Assembly: GCA_011522905.1 (NCBI GenBank)
Contig: WTIB01000227.1
Span: 1-6,806, forward strand
Source of the DNA: Crocinitomicaceae bacterium
GTDB lineage: Bacteria > Bacteroidota > Bacteroidia > Flavobacteriales_D > Crocinitomicaceae
Reading direction: 5' to 3'
DNA length: 6,806 nucleotides
Shown: positions 1-6,732 of the stretch, in pieces
How positions within the stretch are numbered: the first letter of the stretch is position 1
How the letters are laid out: every line of letters begins with the position of its first letter
Translations under genes and position numbers: made by a program
The notes under the pieces: model-generated
The model's input: only the letters and a program-made list of their open reading frames with translations
Told to the model about the DNA's origin: nothing
The model's database searches: none

Positions 1-1
1 T

Positions 2-454
2 CTTTTCTCATATCATGGCTTACCAAACAGACATGTAGACAAAGTGTATGAAGGCTCCGATCTATGCTCGGATCAACCATGCGAAACAGAAATCAATGAA
101 TCCAATAAATTTTGTTACAAAGCGACTTCTTTTGCTACTACCCGTTTGATTGCTAAAAAGCTGAATCTAAAGGAAGAGGATTACACCGTTTGTTTTCAAT
201 CTCGGTTAGATAAGAAGTGGCTTACTCCATTTTCTGACCAAGTAGTTGAGGACTGGGCAAAAAAAGGAGCCAAAAAACTATTGGTTTTTTCACCTGCCTT
301 TGTGGCTGACTGTTTAGAAACTTTAGTAGAAATTGGTTCAGAATATCAGGAAATTTTTGAAGAGCATGGAGGAGAAAAGGTAGACTTAGTTCCGAGTAGT
401 AATGATCATCCTGAGTTTATCTCTTGTTTGAATGAATTGGTTTTAAATGCCTAG
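2..454 (+). CDS. hemH: Ferrochelatase, C-terminal part (5' end outside window)
   Basis: Ferrochelatase inserts Fe2+ into a porphyrin at the end of heme synthesis (protoporphyrin IX or coproporphyrin III, depending on the pathway). The reading frame is open from base 2, so the gene begins upstream; 150 codons remain of a family usually about 320-350 residues. The visible part starts inside the family signature SYHGLP (bases 8-25), whose histidine (14-16) is the conserved active-site residue. Further on are FQSR (194-205), WLTP (218-229) and SPAFVADCLETLVEI (290-334), whose glutamate (317-319) is the second conserved catalytic residue. Three cysteines follow the signature closely (codons at 65, 80 and 113, spaced C-x4-C-x10-C) and could be iron-sulfur ligands. 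The GTG at 44 is an internal valine, not a start. The stop is TAG at 452-454, and ahcY follows after 55 bases with its own candidate promoter. Identity is secure; cluster binding is inference. Confidence 0.95.
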   Translation, partial: LFSYHGLPNRHVDKVYEGSDLCSDQPCETEINESNKFCYKATSFATTRLIAKKLNLKEEDYTVCFQSRLDKKWLTPFSDQVVEDWAKKGAKKLLVFSPAFVADCLETLVEIGSEYQEIFEEHGGEKVDLVPSSNDHPEFISCLNELVLNA

Positions 455-457
455 ATA

Positions 458-489
458 TTTGTCCTTCGTTCAATAGTTTGTTAATTTTG
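458..489 (+). promoter_or_regulatory. Candidate Bacteroidota-type promoter of ahcY
   Basis: TTTG at 458-461 is followed, after 20 bases, by TAATTTTG at 482-489. This matches the Bacteroidota primary sigma factor consensus (TTTG about 19-21 bases before TAnnTTTG) at every fixed position. It lies entirely between the hemH stop and the ahcY start. A start site a few bases after 489 would leave a leader of roughly 15 bases, too short for a riboswitch. Not experimentally shown. Confidence 0.6.
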
Positions 490-509
490 CACCTCATTTA
501 AAGAATATT

Positions 510-1823
510 ATGTCAAATACAACCGAAAAAATGTCTTACAAAGTAAAAGACATCTCCCTTGCAGATTGGGGAAGAAAAGAAATTAAGCTTGCTGAGGCAG
601 AAATGCCAGGATTAATGAGTTTAAGAGAAGAATATGGCGCATCAAAACCTCTTGCAGGTGCAAGAATCGCAGGATGTCTTCACATGACCGTCCAGACAGC
701 TGTTTTAATAGAAACGTTGGTGGAATTAGGTGCCGATGTTACTTGGTCATCTTGTAATATCTTTTCAACTCAGGACCATGCTGCTGCGGCCATAGCTGCT
801 GCGGGTGTTCCAGTTTATGCTTGGAAAGGTATGAATGAGGAAGAATTTGATTGGTGTATTGAGCAAACGCTATTTGCATTTAAAGATGGCCAGCCATTAA
901 ATATGATTTTAGATGATGGTGGTGATTTGACGAATATGGTATTCGACAGGTATCCTGAATTAACTGCAAATATTAAAGGGCTTTCTGAGGAAACCACAAC
1001 TGGTGTACATAGATTATATGAAAGAAAAGCGAACGGTACTCTTGTAATGCCAGCAATTAACGTAAATGACTCTGTGACAAAATCAAAATTTGACAACAAA
1101 TATGGTTGTAAGGAGTCATTAGTAGATGCAATCAGAAGAGCCACAGATACGATGATGGCAGGGAAAGTAGCCGTTGTTTGTGGTTATGGTGATGTTGGAA
1201 AGGGTTCTGCTGCTTCGTTAAGAGGAGCCGGAGCAAGAGTGATTGTAACTGAAGTTGATCCAATTTGTGCACTTCAAGCTGCCATGGACGGATTTGAAGT
1301 AAAAAGATTGGATTCAGTAGTAGATAACGTAGATATCGTTGTTACCACAACAGGTAATAAGGATATTGTTGTTGGATCGCATTTCGAAAAAATGAAAGAC
1401 AAGACCATTGTTTGTAACATTGGTCATTTTGATAATGAAATTGATATGGCTTGGTTAAATGGAAAATACGGTGACTCCAAAGTTGAAATTAAACCTCAGG
1501 TTGATTTATACAACATAAATGGAAATGAAATCATCGTTCTTGCTGAAGGTAGATTGGTGAATTTAGGTTGTGCTACAGGACACCCTTCATTTGTGATGTC
1601 AAATTCCTTTACCAACCAGACCTTGGCTCAAATCGAGCTTTGGGAAAATTCAGACAATTACGAAAATGATGTGTACATGCTTCCAAAAGCATTGGATGAA
1701 AAAGTAGCACGTTTACATTTGGCGAAAATTGGTGTTGAGCTAGAAGCACTATCGAAAGATCAAGCTGATTACATTGGCGTTAAAGTAGAAGGTCCTTACA
1801 AGCCTGAACACTACAGATATTAG
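510..1823 (+). CDS. ahcY: S-adenosylhomocysteine hydrolase (adenosylhomocysteinase)
   Basis: This cytosolic NAD+-dependent enzyme reversibly splits S-adenosylhomocysteine, the product of methyltransferases, into adenosine and homocysteine, and so keeps the methyl cycle running. The protein has 437 residues, close to the roughly 432 of the animal enzyme, and lacks the insertion of about 40 residues seen in longer bacterial forms. The first family signature runs from SCNIFSTQDH (81-90) into an alanine-rich stretch. The second contains the NAD-binding glycine loop GYGDVGKGS (225-233). By correspondence with the animal enzyme, the substrate and catalytic residues are H58, D136, E161, K191 and D195. 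The C-terminal KPEHYRY keeps K431 and Y435, which contact NAD of the neighbouring subunit in the tetramer. The start at 510 is preferred over the in-frame ATG of residue 8 because the candidate promoter leads directly to it; there is no Shine-Dalgarno, only an A-rich leader. A terminator follows 21 bases after the stop, so it is probably transcribed alone. Confidence 0.98.
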   Translation: MSNTTEKMSYKVKDISLADWGRKEIKLAEAEMPGLMSLREEYGASKPLAGARIAGCLHMTVQTAVLIETLVELGADVTWSSCNIFSTQDHAAAAIAAAGVPVYAWKGMNEEEFDWCIEQTLFAFKDGQPLNMILDDGGDLTNMVFDRYPELTANIKGLSEETTTGVHRLYERKANGTLVMPAINVNDSVTKSKFDNKYGCKESLVDAIRRATDTMMAGKVAVVCGYGDVGKGSAASLRGAGARVIVTEVDPICALQAAMDGFEVKRLDSVVDNVDIVVTTTGNKDIVVGSHFEKMKDKTIVCNIGHFDNEIDMAWLNGKYGDSKVEIKPQVDLYNINGNEIIVLAEGRLVNLGCATGHPSFVMSNSFTNQTLAQIELWENSDNYENDVYMLPKALDEKVARLHLAKIGVELEALSKDQADYIGVKVEGPYKPEHYRY

Positions 1824-1844
1824 GAATGTATTATTCTTCAAAAG

Positions 1845-1873
1845 AAAGGCGAGCCTAGTGGTTCGCTTTTTTT
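1845..1873 (+). terminator. Intrinsic terminator after ahcY
   Basis: The stem GCGAGCC (1849-1855) pairs with GGTTCGC (1860-1866) around a TAGT loop, with one G-U pair. AAAG in front pairs further with the first T residues. Seven T residues (1867-1873) follow. Position and form are those of a Rho-independent terminator for ahcY. Its stem sequence recurs in the terminator near 5851. Confidence 0.9.
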
Positions 1874-1919
1874 ATTTCAAAGCTAAATTACTCCAAGAAT
1901 ATTTTAGATTTTGTTACAA

Positions 1920-1952
1920 TTTGTTAATCTCAAATTACAAGTCTCACATTTG
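1920..1952 (+). promoter_or_regulatory. Candidate promoter of the LolA-like/propeller unit
   Basis: TTTG at 1920-1923 precedes CACATTTG (1945-1952) by 21 bases. The downstream element differs from the Bacteroidota TAnnTTTG consensus at one position (C for T). It would place the transcript start about 40 bases before the ATG at 2001. It sits downstream of the ahcY terminator, so this unit needs a promoter here. Other TTTG words occur nearby because the DNA is T-rich, so this is a moderate call. Confidence 0.4.
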
Positions 1953-2000
1953 GCCTAATTGACGTATATTAGGGCTCAAATTTAATTTAAACCTAATCAA

Positions 2001-2753
2001 ATGATTTTAAAGAACTTTTTTTCAATATTAATAATAACATTAGCCACACAACTGACAACGGCTCAAACGGCAGAAGAAATTATCGCAAACTATTTAGAAA
2101 ATACAGGTGGTGAAGAAGCCTGGAAAAATCTAGAGGGGCTCAAAATGTCTGCAACTGCAAGTCAAGGTGGTATGGAAATTCCCATTGTCACAGTTCAACT
2201 CAAAGATGGAAGACAAATGACCACTATTAGCTTTCAAGGGAAAGAAATCAAACAAGGTGTTTTTGATGGCACAAAGCTTTGGGGACATAATTTCATGACT
2301 ATGGAGGCAGAAGAAAGTGATGCAGAATCTACCGAAAACTTTAAGCTCGCATTAAATGACTTCCCATCTCCATTTTTGGATTATAAGCAAAAAGGATATA
2401 CTGTAGAATTAATGGGTAAGGAAGATATGGACGGAACAGAAACTTTTAAAGTCAAATTGGTCACAGAACCTCAAATTATAGATGGAAAAGAAGAAGAGTC
2501 TGTTTCATTTTATTTTTTTGACACAGAAAATTTCGTACCAATAGCAATGCAGTCAGAAATTAAATCAGGTCAAGCAAAAGGTATGATTTCAGAAACTACT
2601 TTCAGTGATTATGATGAGGTTGATGGGTTGTATTTCCCATTTTCAATGACACAAGGAGTGAAAGGAATGCCTGGACAACCAATATCCTTCTCAAAAATTG
2701 AAACAAATCCTAAGGTAGAAGACTCGGAATTTAATTTACCCGAAAAAAAATAA
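2001..2753 (+). CDS. Exported LolA-like protein (outer-membrane lipoprotein-sorting-like family)
   Basis: This is a 250-residue protein of unknown exact function. Residues 1-21 form a Sec signal peptide: K4 near the start, a hydrophobic core at 6-15, then TTA before Q22. There is no lipobox cysteine, so the mature protein is likely soluble in the periplasm or secreted. Mature residues 25-50 carry the pattern EEIIANYLENTGGEEAW followed by a short strand; such a helix with a TGG turn opens many Bacteroidota proteins annotated as lipoprotein-sorting or LolA/LolB-like. The rest alternates short polar and hydrophobic strands, as expected of an open beta-barrel, and ends in DYDEVDGLYFPFSMTQG (203-219), an I-x-K-I-E-like strand and FNLPEKK. 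True LolA has about 200 residues and acts with LolCDE and LolB; none are present here, so a chaperone role is not supported. It is followed after 24 bases by the propeller gene and probably shares its transcript. The fold assignment is inference from sequence pattern; the coding call is firm. Confidence 0.8.
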   Translation: MILKNFFSILIITLATQLTTAQTAEEIIANYLENTGGEEAWKNLEGLKMSATASQGGMEIPIVTVQLKDGRQMTTISFQGKEIKQGVFDGTKLWGHNFMTMEAEESDAESTENFKLALNDFPSPFLDYKQKGYTVELMGKEDMDGTETFKVKLVTEPQIIDGKEEESVSFYFFDTENFVPIAMQSEIKSGQAKGMISETTFSDYDEVDGLYFPFSMTQGVKGMPGQPISFSKIETNPKVEDSEFNLPEKK

Positions 2754-2777
2754 GGATTCAAAACCAAATTATCTAAA

Positions 2778-5700
2778 ATGAAAAAGCTAAACATATGTGT
2801 TTTGTGGATATTTCTATCTACAATAATATTCCCCTATTCTCAAGAATCAGAGGTTAAAGATGGTGGATCGATTTTTGGAGATCTGACTGCCAGGCAAATT
2901 GGACCAGCCTTGATGAGTGGTAGAATCAATGACCTAGAGATTCACCCTACTAATCATAGAATTATTTATCTCGGTGCAGCTGGCGGCGGGGTTTGGAAAT
3001 CAAATGATGGCGGAGCAACATTTAACCCAATTTTTGATGACCATATTCAATCTATTGGAACAGTAACCTTAGATCCAAATGACCCAGATAAAACCATATA
3101 TGTTGGAACAGGAGAAACCTGGACGAGAAACAGTGTTTCGTATGGAGACGGCATCTATAAATCATCTGATGGAGGAGCCAACTGGAAACACATCGGCCTA
3201 AAAAATTCAGAACGAATTGCAGGTATCATTGTCAACCCACAAAATTCAAACGAAATCTACGTGGCAGCTCTTGGTGCGTTATGGGGAGATCATGAAGAAC
3301 GAGGAGTATTCAAATCAAAAGATGGAGGTGAAACTTGGGAAAAAATTCTTTACATAAACGCCAAAACTGGTTGTGCTGATCTTATCATGGATCCAAGAAA
3401 CCCATCTGTATTGTATGCCTCGATGTGGGAATTTAGAAGAACGGCTTGGTCATTCGATTCAGGTGGAGAAAATAGCGCATTATATAAAAGCGAGGACGGT
3501 GGAGAAACGTGGAATAAAATCCACAATGGATTTCCTAAAGGGAAATTAGGTAGAATGGGAATTGCCATTGCCCCAAGTAATCCGGATGTTGTTTATACCG
3601 TAATAGAAGCAGAGTCCAAAAAAGACAAGGGACTGTATAAGAGTATTGACCAAGGGGAAACATGGAATCAAATGAACAATGATTTTGGAATTACTGTAAG
3701 ACCCTTTTACTTTTCAAGAATCGTGGTTGATCCGAAAAACGAAAATGTAATATACAAGGGAGGCTTGAATGGGTCTGTCTCAAAAGACGGAGGAAAAACG
3801 TTTAAAAATTTGGGGAATATGCACAGTGATATTCACGATTTTGCCTTTTCCATTGTTCACTCAGACATTATGTATTTTGGGACAGACGGTGGTGTTTACC
3901 GCAGCTGGAATGGCGGAACGACTTGTGAAATTGTCGAAAATCTTCCTCTTTCCCAATTTTATCATATCAGTATAGACAATGAAGAACCTTATAACATTTA
4001 TGGAGGTCTTCAAGATAATGGATCTTGGTACGGTCCATCGGCATCCCCTGGAGGTATAAATGCTAGAGATTGGAATTCTGTTGGTGTTGGTGATGGCTTT
4101 AGGGTATTAAAGCACCACACTAAAAATATTGTTTACTCAGAAATGCAAGGTGCTGAAAATGTATGGAGAATTGATCAAGAGAACGAATTGGTGCAAACCA
4201 TTCAACCATTACCGAAAGAAGGTTATGATAAACTGAGATTCAACTGGAATGCTCCAATGGCACTTAGCTCAAGCGTTCCTGATCGAATTTACATGGGTAG
4301 CCAATACCTTCATCAATCAGATGATATGGGTAATACCTGGAAAATAATATCGCCAGACCTGACAACCAATGACCCATTAAAACAAGATCAAGACAATTCA
4401 GGAGGCCTTTCCAAAGACAATTCAGGAGCAGAAAATCACACGACCATTTTCACCATTTCAGAATCGGAATTAGACGAGAACGTTATATGGGTGGGTACAG
4501 ATGATGGGAATGTACAAGTAACTACAAACGGGGGGCAGTCATGGACAAATACAGTTTCAAATATCCCTGATCTTCCAAAAAATACTTGGTGCTACCATAT
4601 TGAACCGAGCTTATTGGATAAAGCAACAGCATATGCAGTTTTTGATGGACATACAGCCAATGACAAAACTCCATATGCATATAAAACATCGGATTATGGA
4701 CAAACATGGGAAAGTATAATTTCTGGTGGTGTTGAGGGAGTTGTTCGAAATATTCAGGTAGATTCTGAAAATCCAAATCTGTTGTTCCTTGGAACAGAGC
4801 AAGGATTATACATTACAATGAACGGTGGAAAGGAATGGTATAAATTTACGAATAACATGCCCTCTGTTGCTGTCCATCACATGGAATTGCATAGAAAAAG
4901 CAATGATCTTGTCATGGGAACTCATGGTAGAGGAGTAATTATTATTGATGATATTTCTCCCCTGAGAGAGCTCAATGAAGAGACACTTCAGAAAAAACTT
5001 CATTTCTTCGAAAGTGAACCGTTTATTTTAAAAGACAATTCAAGCTTTAGTGGTTCTTTTGGAGCCGAGACTCAATTTGTGGGTTCTAATGAGTCGACCT
5101 TAGCCAAAATCAAATACCACTTGAAAAAAAGACACACTTTTGGGAAGATGAATATGGCGATTGTGAATGCCAAAGGAGATACCGTTACTGAAATGAGTCC
5201 TGGCAAATCGAAAGGAATCAATATCGTTACTTGGAACTATTACATGAAGCAACCCAAAGTAGCGAAAGGTAAAACATTTTCATTTGATGGATTTGTAACC
5301 CCAAGATTACCTGCTGGTAAATACACCGTTAAAATCAAAAAAGGAAAAGAAGTATTCAATCACGAAATCGAGCTTATTTATGATCCAGAAAGCACCATAT
5401 CACTCGCATCTCGAAAAGAAAAAAGTGGAACTGTTACAAGATTATACAATATGAATGAATCACTGGCTTATGACGTTTTCTGTCTTGATTCGTATTTGAA
5501 ATATTCAGATTCAATAGGAAACAAAAAGCTTTCCTCGAAATTAAGCACCCTGAAAAAATCTATGGTGATAACCTCTGGAGATAATTATGTAGGTTCGGCA
5601 GAGCCACAGCTCAGAGAAAAACTTACGAGTCTCCTATCTCGAGTTGAGGGAAATCCGGGTGCCCCAACGAAGACAGAAACAGAAAATTTGACTCAACTCG

Positions 5701-5813
5701 CAAAACGATACGAATCTACAAGAATAGAGTTATCGAAAATCATAAAAAAATACAAGCTATCTAAACGGGTTAATACCATTAGCAAAGAAGAGTATCTTGA
5801 TTCTGACATGTAG
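2778..5813 (+). CDS. Exported Asp-box (BNR/VPS10-like) beta-propeller protein, 1011 residues
   Basis: This is a member of a large Bacteroidota family annotated variously as VPS10 domain protein, BNR/WD40-like repeat protein or glycosyl hydrolase; no activity is established. Residues 1-21 are a signal peptide (KK at 2-3, hydrophobic 7-19, cleavage likely before Q22). Eleven Asp-boxes of the S-x-D-G-G-x-T-W type start at residues 75, 129, 180, 238, 289, 335, 376 (degenerate), 514, 582, 637 and 680. Seven are spaced 41-58 residues apart, then comes a 138-residue gap, then four more, suggesting two propellers. The family hallmark GTHGRG (714-719) with IDDISPL closes the propeller part. A beta-sandwich resembling FlgD/Ig-like domains follows at about 775-868 (GINIVTWN; LPAGKYTVKI), then a charged, mostly helical tail at about 871-1011. 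There is no lipobox and no type IX secretion C-terminal domain, so the periplasm or a loosely surface-associated location is likely. Length is normal for the family. The start at 2778 gives the signal peptide directly. A terminator lies 22 bases after the stop. Confidence 0.9.
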   Translation: MKKLNICVLWIFLSTIIFPYSQESEVKDGGSIFGDLTARQIGPALMSGRINDLEIHPTNHRIIYLGAAGGGVWKSNDGGATFNPIFDDHIQSIGTVTLDPNDPDKTIYVGTGETWTRNSVSYGDGIYKSSDGGANWKHIGLKNSERIAGIIVNPQNSNEIYVAALGALWGDHEERGVFKSKDGGETWEKILYINAKTGCADLIMDPRNPSVLYASMWEFRRTAWSFDSGGENSALYKSEDGGETWNKIHNGFPKGKLGRMGIAIAPSNPDVVYTVIEAESKKDKGLYKSIDQGETWNQMNNDFGITVRPFYFSRIVVDPKNENVIYKGGLNGSVSKDGGKTFKNLGNMHSDIHDFAFSIVHSDIMYFGTDGGVYRSWNGGTTCEIVENLPLSQFYHISIDNEEPYNIYGGLQDNGSWYGPSASPGGINARDWNSVGVGDGFRVLKHHTKNIVYSEMQGAENVWRIDQENELVQTIQPLPKEGYDKLRFNWNAPMALSSSVPDRIYMGSQYLHQSDDMGNTWKIISPDLTTNDPLKQDQDNSGGLSKDNSGAENHTTIFTISESELDENVIWVGTDDGNVQVTTNGGQSWTNTVSNIPDLPKNTWCYHIEPSLLDKATAYAVFDGHTANDKTPYAYKTSDYGQTWESIISGGVEGVVRNIQVDSENPNLLFLGTEQGLYITMNGGKEWYKFTNNMPSVAVHHMELHRKSNDLVMGTHGRGVIIIDDISPLRELNEETLQKKLHFFESEPFILKDNSSFSGSFGAETQFVGSNESTLAKIKYHLKKRHTFGKMNMAIVNAKGDTVTEMSPGKSKGINIVTWNYYMKQPKVAKGKTFSFDGFVTPRLPAGKYTVKIKKGKEVFNHEIELIYDPESTISLASRKEKSGTVTRLYNMNESLAYDVFCLDSYLKYSDSIGNKKLSSKLSTLKKSMVITSGDNYVGSAEPQLREKLTSLLSRVEGNPGAPTKTETENLTQLAKRYESTRIELSKIIKKYKLSKRVNTISKEEYLDSDM

Positions 5814-5834
5814 GATTGACCTTATTGAATTATT

Positions 5835-5864
5835 AAATAGCGAGCCCTTTGGTTCGCTTTTTTT
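5835..5864 (+). terminator. Intrinsic terminator between convergent units
   Basis: The stem AGCGAGCC (5839-5846) pairs with GGTTCGCT (5851-5858) around a CTTT loop, with one G-U pair, and is followed by a T run through 5864. It ends the propeller gene transcript. The minus-strand DoxX-like gene stops at 5867, so the same hairpin is the only candidate terminator for that operon; in that direction the tail is the weaker ATTTAATAA. The core stem is identical in sequence to the one after ahcY. Confidence 0.9.
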
Positions 5865-5866
5865 GT

Positions 5867-6202
5867 CTATACAGAGGAAATGAAGATGTAAAGGTTAAGA
5901 ACCAGATAAAATAAAGCAGGAAGGGAAACAAATAAGTTATCTTTTGATTTTACTCTAACTATTAATCCACACAACATGAGCATTGCTAGACCAAAAGATG
6001 AAAGAACCAATATCCAATTGTAAAAAAGCCCCAAAAATAAACCTGTAGCCCCTAAAAATTGACAAATTACAATCACATGGCTTAAATGTTCCATTTGTAG
6101 CCTTTTCAGCTCATTTTTCATTCTCGCTGAGAGCATATAATTCAACGAATAAGCAAAGAAAGATAAACCAGATATTAGAACGCAGATTCTAATTATTTCC
6201 AT
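5867..6202 (-). CDS. DoxX-like four-helix membrane protein, downstream gene of tandem pair
   Basis: This small, very hydrophobic protein has 111 residues and four predicted membrane helices at about 4-23, 41-60, 63-82 and 91-109. A basic-rich loop (R27 to R34) follows helix 1, and R83, K85 and K87 follow helix 3. It resembles the DoxX-like superfamily, whose founding member DoxX is a small subunit of an archaeal thiosulfate:quinone oxidoreductase; most bacterial members have no known role. Its family membership is supported mainly by its upstream neighbour, with which it aligns residue for residue without gaps. By hand I count about 18 identities in 111 positions, including A52-T53, G58, S68-S69, K85 and L94-P95. 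It starts 4 bases after the stop of that neighbour, so the two are surely co-transcribed. There is no visible Shine-Dalgarno. Its stop sits just beside the shared terminator. An unrelated four-helix membrane protein remains possible. Confidence 0.75.
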   Translation of the reverse strand: MEIIRICVLISGLSFFAYSLNYMLSARMKNELKRLQMEHLSHVIVICQFLGATGLFLGLFYNWILVLSSFGLAMLMLCGLIVRVKSKDNLFVSLPALFYLVLNLYIFISSV

Positions 6203-6206
6203 AAAA

Positions 6207-6545
6207 TTAACTCATCGACGTGAAAGCGATAAATACACACAAAAGCAACAAAATAAAAGAAGGCAGATGTTTAATGAAAGTATTTCTGATTTTAAAATGA
6301 AATCCCTGGGCTGCTATCATAAAACATCCCATCAATAATGATGAAACCATTACCAATGAAGGGTGCCATATCCCGGCTATAAGTAATGTTGCCAATGCTA
6401 TTTTAGAAACTCCTACCAAATTCCTCGTTAAATCATTTAATCCAAATAATTCAAATTCGGCCAAAACGTTGTGAAATCTGAAGGTCCATACAAATGCTAC
6501 TGATATGGCTACGGTGATTTGGGCTAGTATTAATAAATTGTCCAT
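6207..6545 (-). CDS. DoxX-like four-helix membrane protein, first gene of tandem pair
   Basis: The protein has 112 residues with four predicted helices at about 4-22, 43-61, 63-81 and 93-110. The segment RNLVGVSKIALATLLIAGIW (41-60) and the following helix ending in a histidine and basic loop (H83, K85, R87) before LPS (94-96) match the usual layout of DoxX-like (DoxX_2-type) proteins: a conserved loop into helix 2, a Pro/Trp turn, then helix 3 and a short charged loop into helix 4. The role is unknown; no cofactor-binding motif is evident, and no thioredoxin, oxidase or sulfur-metabolism gene lies beside it in this window. It is the promoter-proximal member of a two-gene minus-strand operon. 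The 187 bases upstream hold no promoter I would call with confidence. The ATG at 6545 is the first start in frame and gives a full helix 1. Confidence 0.85.
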   Translation of the reverse strand: MDNLLILAQITVAISVAFVWTFRFHNVLAEFELFGLNDLTRNLVGVSKIALATLLIAGIWHPSLVMVSSLLMGCFMIAAQGFHFKIRNTFIKHLPSFILLLLCVFIAFTSMS

Positions 6546-6732
6546 CTTACTTTAGATTTTAATTGTGATTTATTAGAACGTACAGAGTATAAATCTCATT
6601 ACATACGTTATTGTTAATACAATGAATTCAATTTTTTGTTCACAATTAGTTCAATATCAATAAGTTTTAGTGGGCGATACGAGGAACTAATAATTGCAAC
6701 ATAACCCTTTCATACGATACTATTTAAAAGGC

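Noticed and set aside
44..46. GTG as a possible start of the first gene
   Set aside because: The frame is open upstream to base 2 and the upstream codons encode the ferrochelatase signature with its catalytic histidine, so the GTG is an internal valine.
455..509. S-adenosylhomocysteine riboswitch upstream of ahcY
   Set aside because: The gap is only 55 bases and is AT-rich with no GC-paired helices; the predicted leader is about 15 bases.
815..1144. A 109-codon open frame on the minus strand inside ahcY
   Set aside because: It lies wholly inside a highly conserved enzyme gene, and its translation shows no recognisable family; it is a shadow frame.
2752..2756. AAGGA before the propeller gene as a Shine-Dalgarno
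   Set aside because: It overlaps the previous stop codon and lies about 21 bases from the ATG, too far for a functional site; Bacteroidota generally do without one.
3350..5003. Several short open frames (63-84 codons) on both strands inside the propeller gene, and one at 2609-2794 on the minus strand
   Set aside because: All overlap real coding sequence with clear protein features, and none has its own support.
5700..5813. Type IX secretion C-terminal sorting domain on the propeller protein
   Set aside because: The last 140 residues are charged and helix-like, ending in EEYLDSDM, without the beta-strand pattern and terminal Gly/Lys-rich motif of such domains.
6610..6630. Inverted repeat ATTGT-TAAT-ACAAT next to a TGAATTCA palindrome
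   Set aside because: The arms are five AT-rich pairs, easily expected by chance in this composition. It could be an operator for the DoxX-like pair but nothing else supports that.
6546..6732. Promoter for the DoxX-like pair (TAATTGTG on the minus strand at 6648-6641)
   Set aside because: It differs from TAnnTTTG at one position and has no TTTG at the proper distance upstream, so it is not called.
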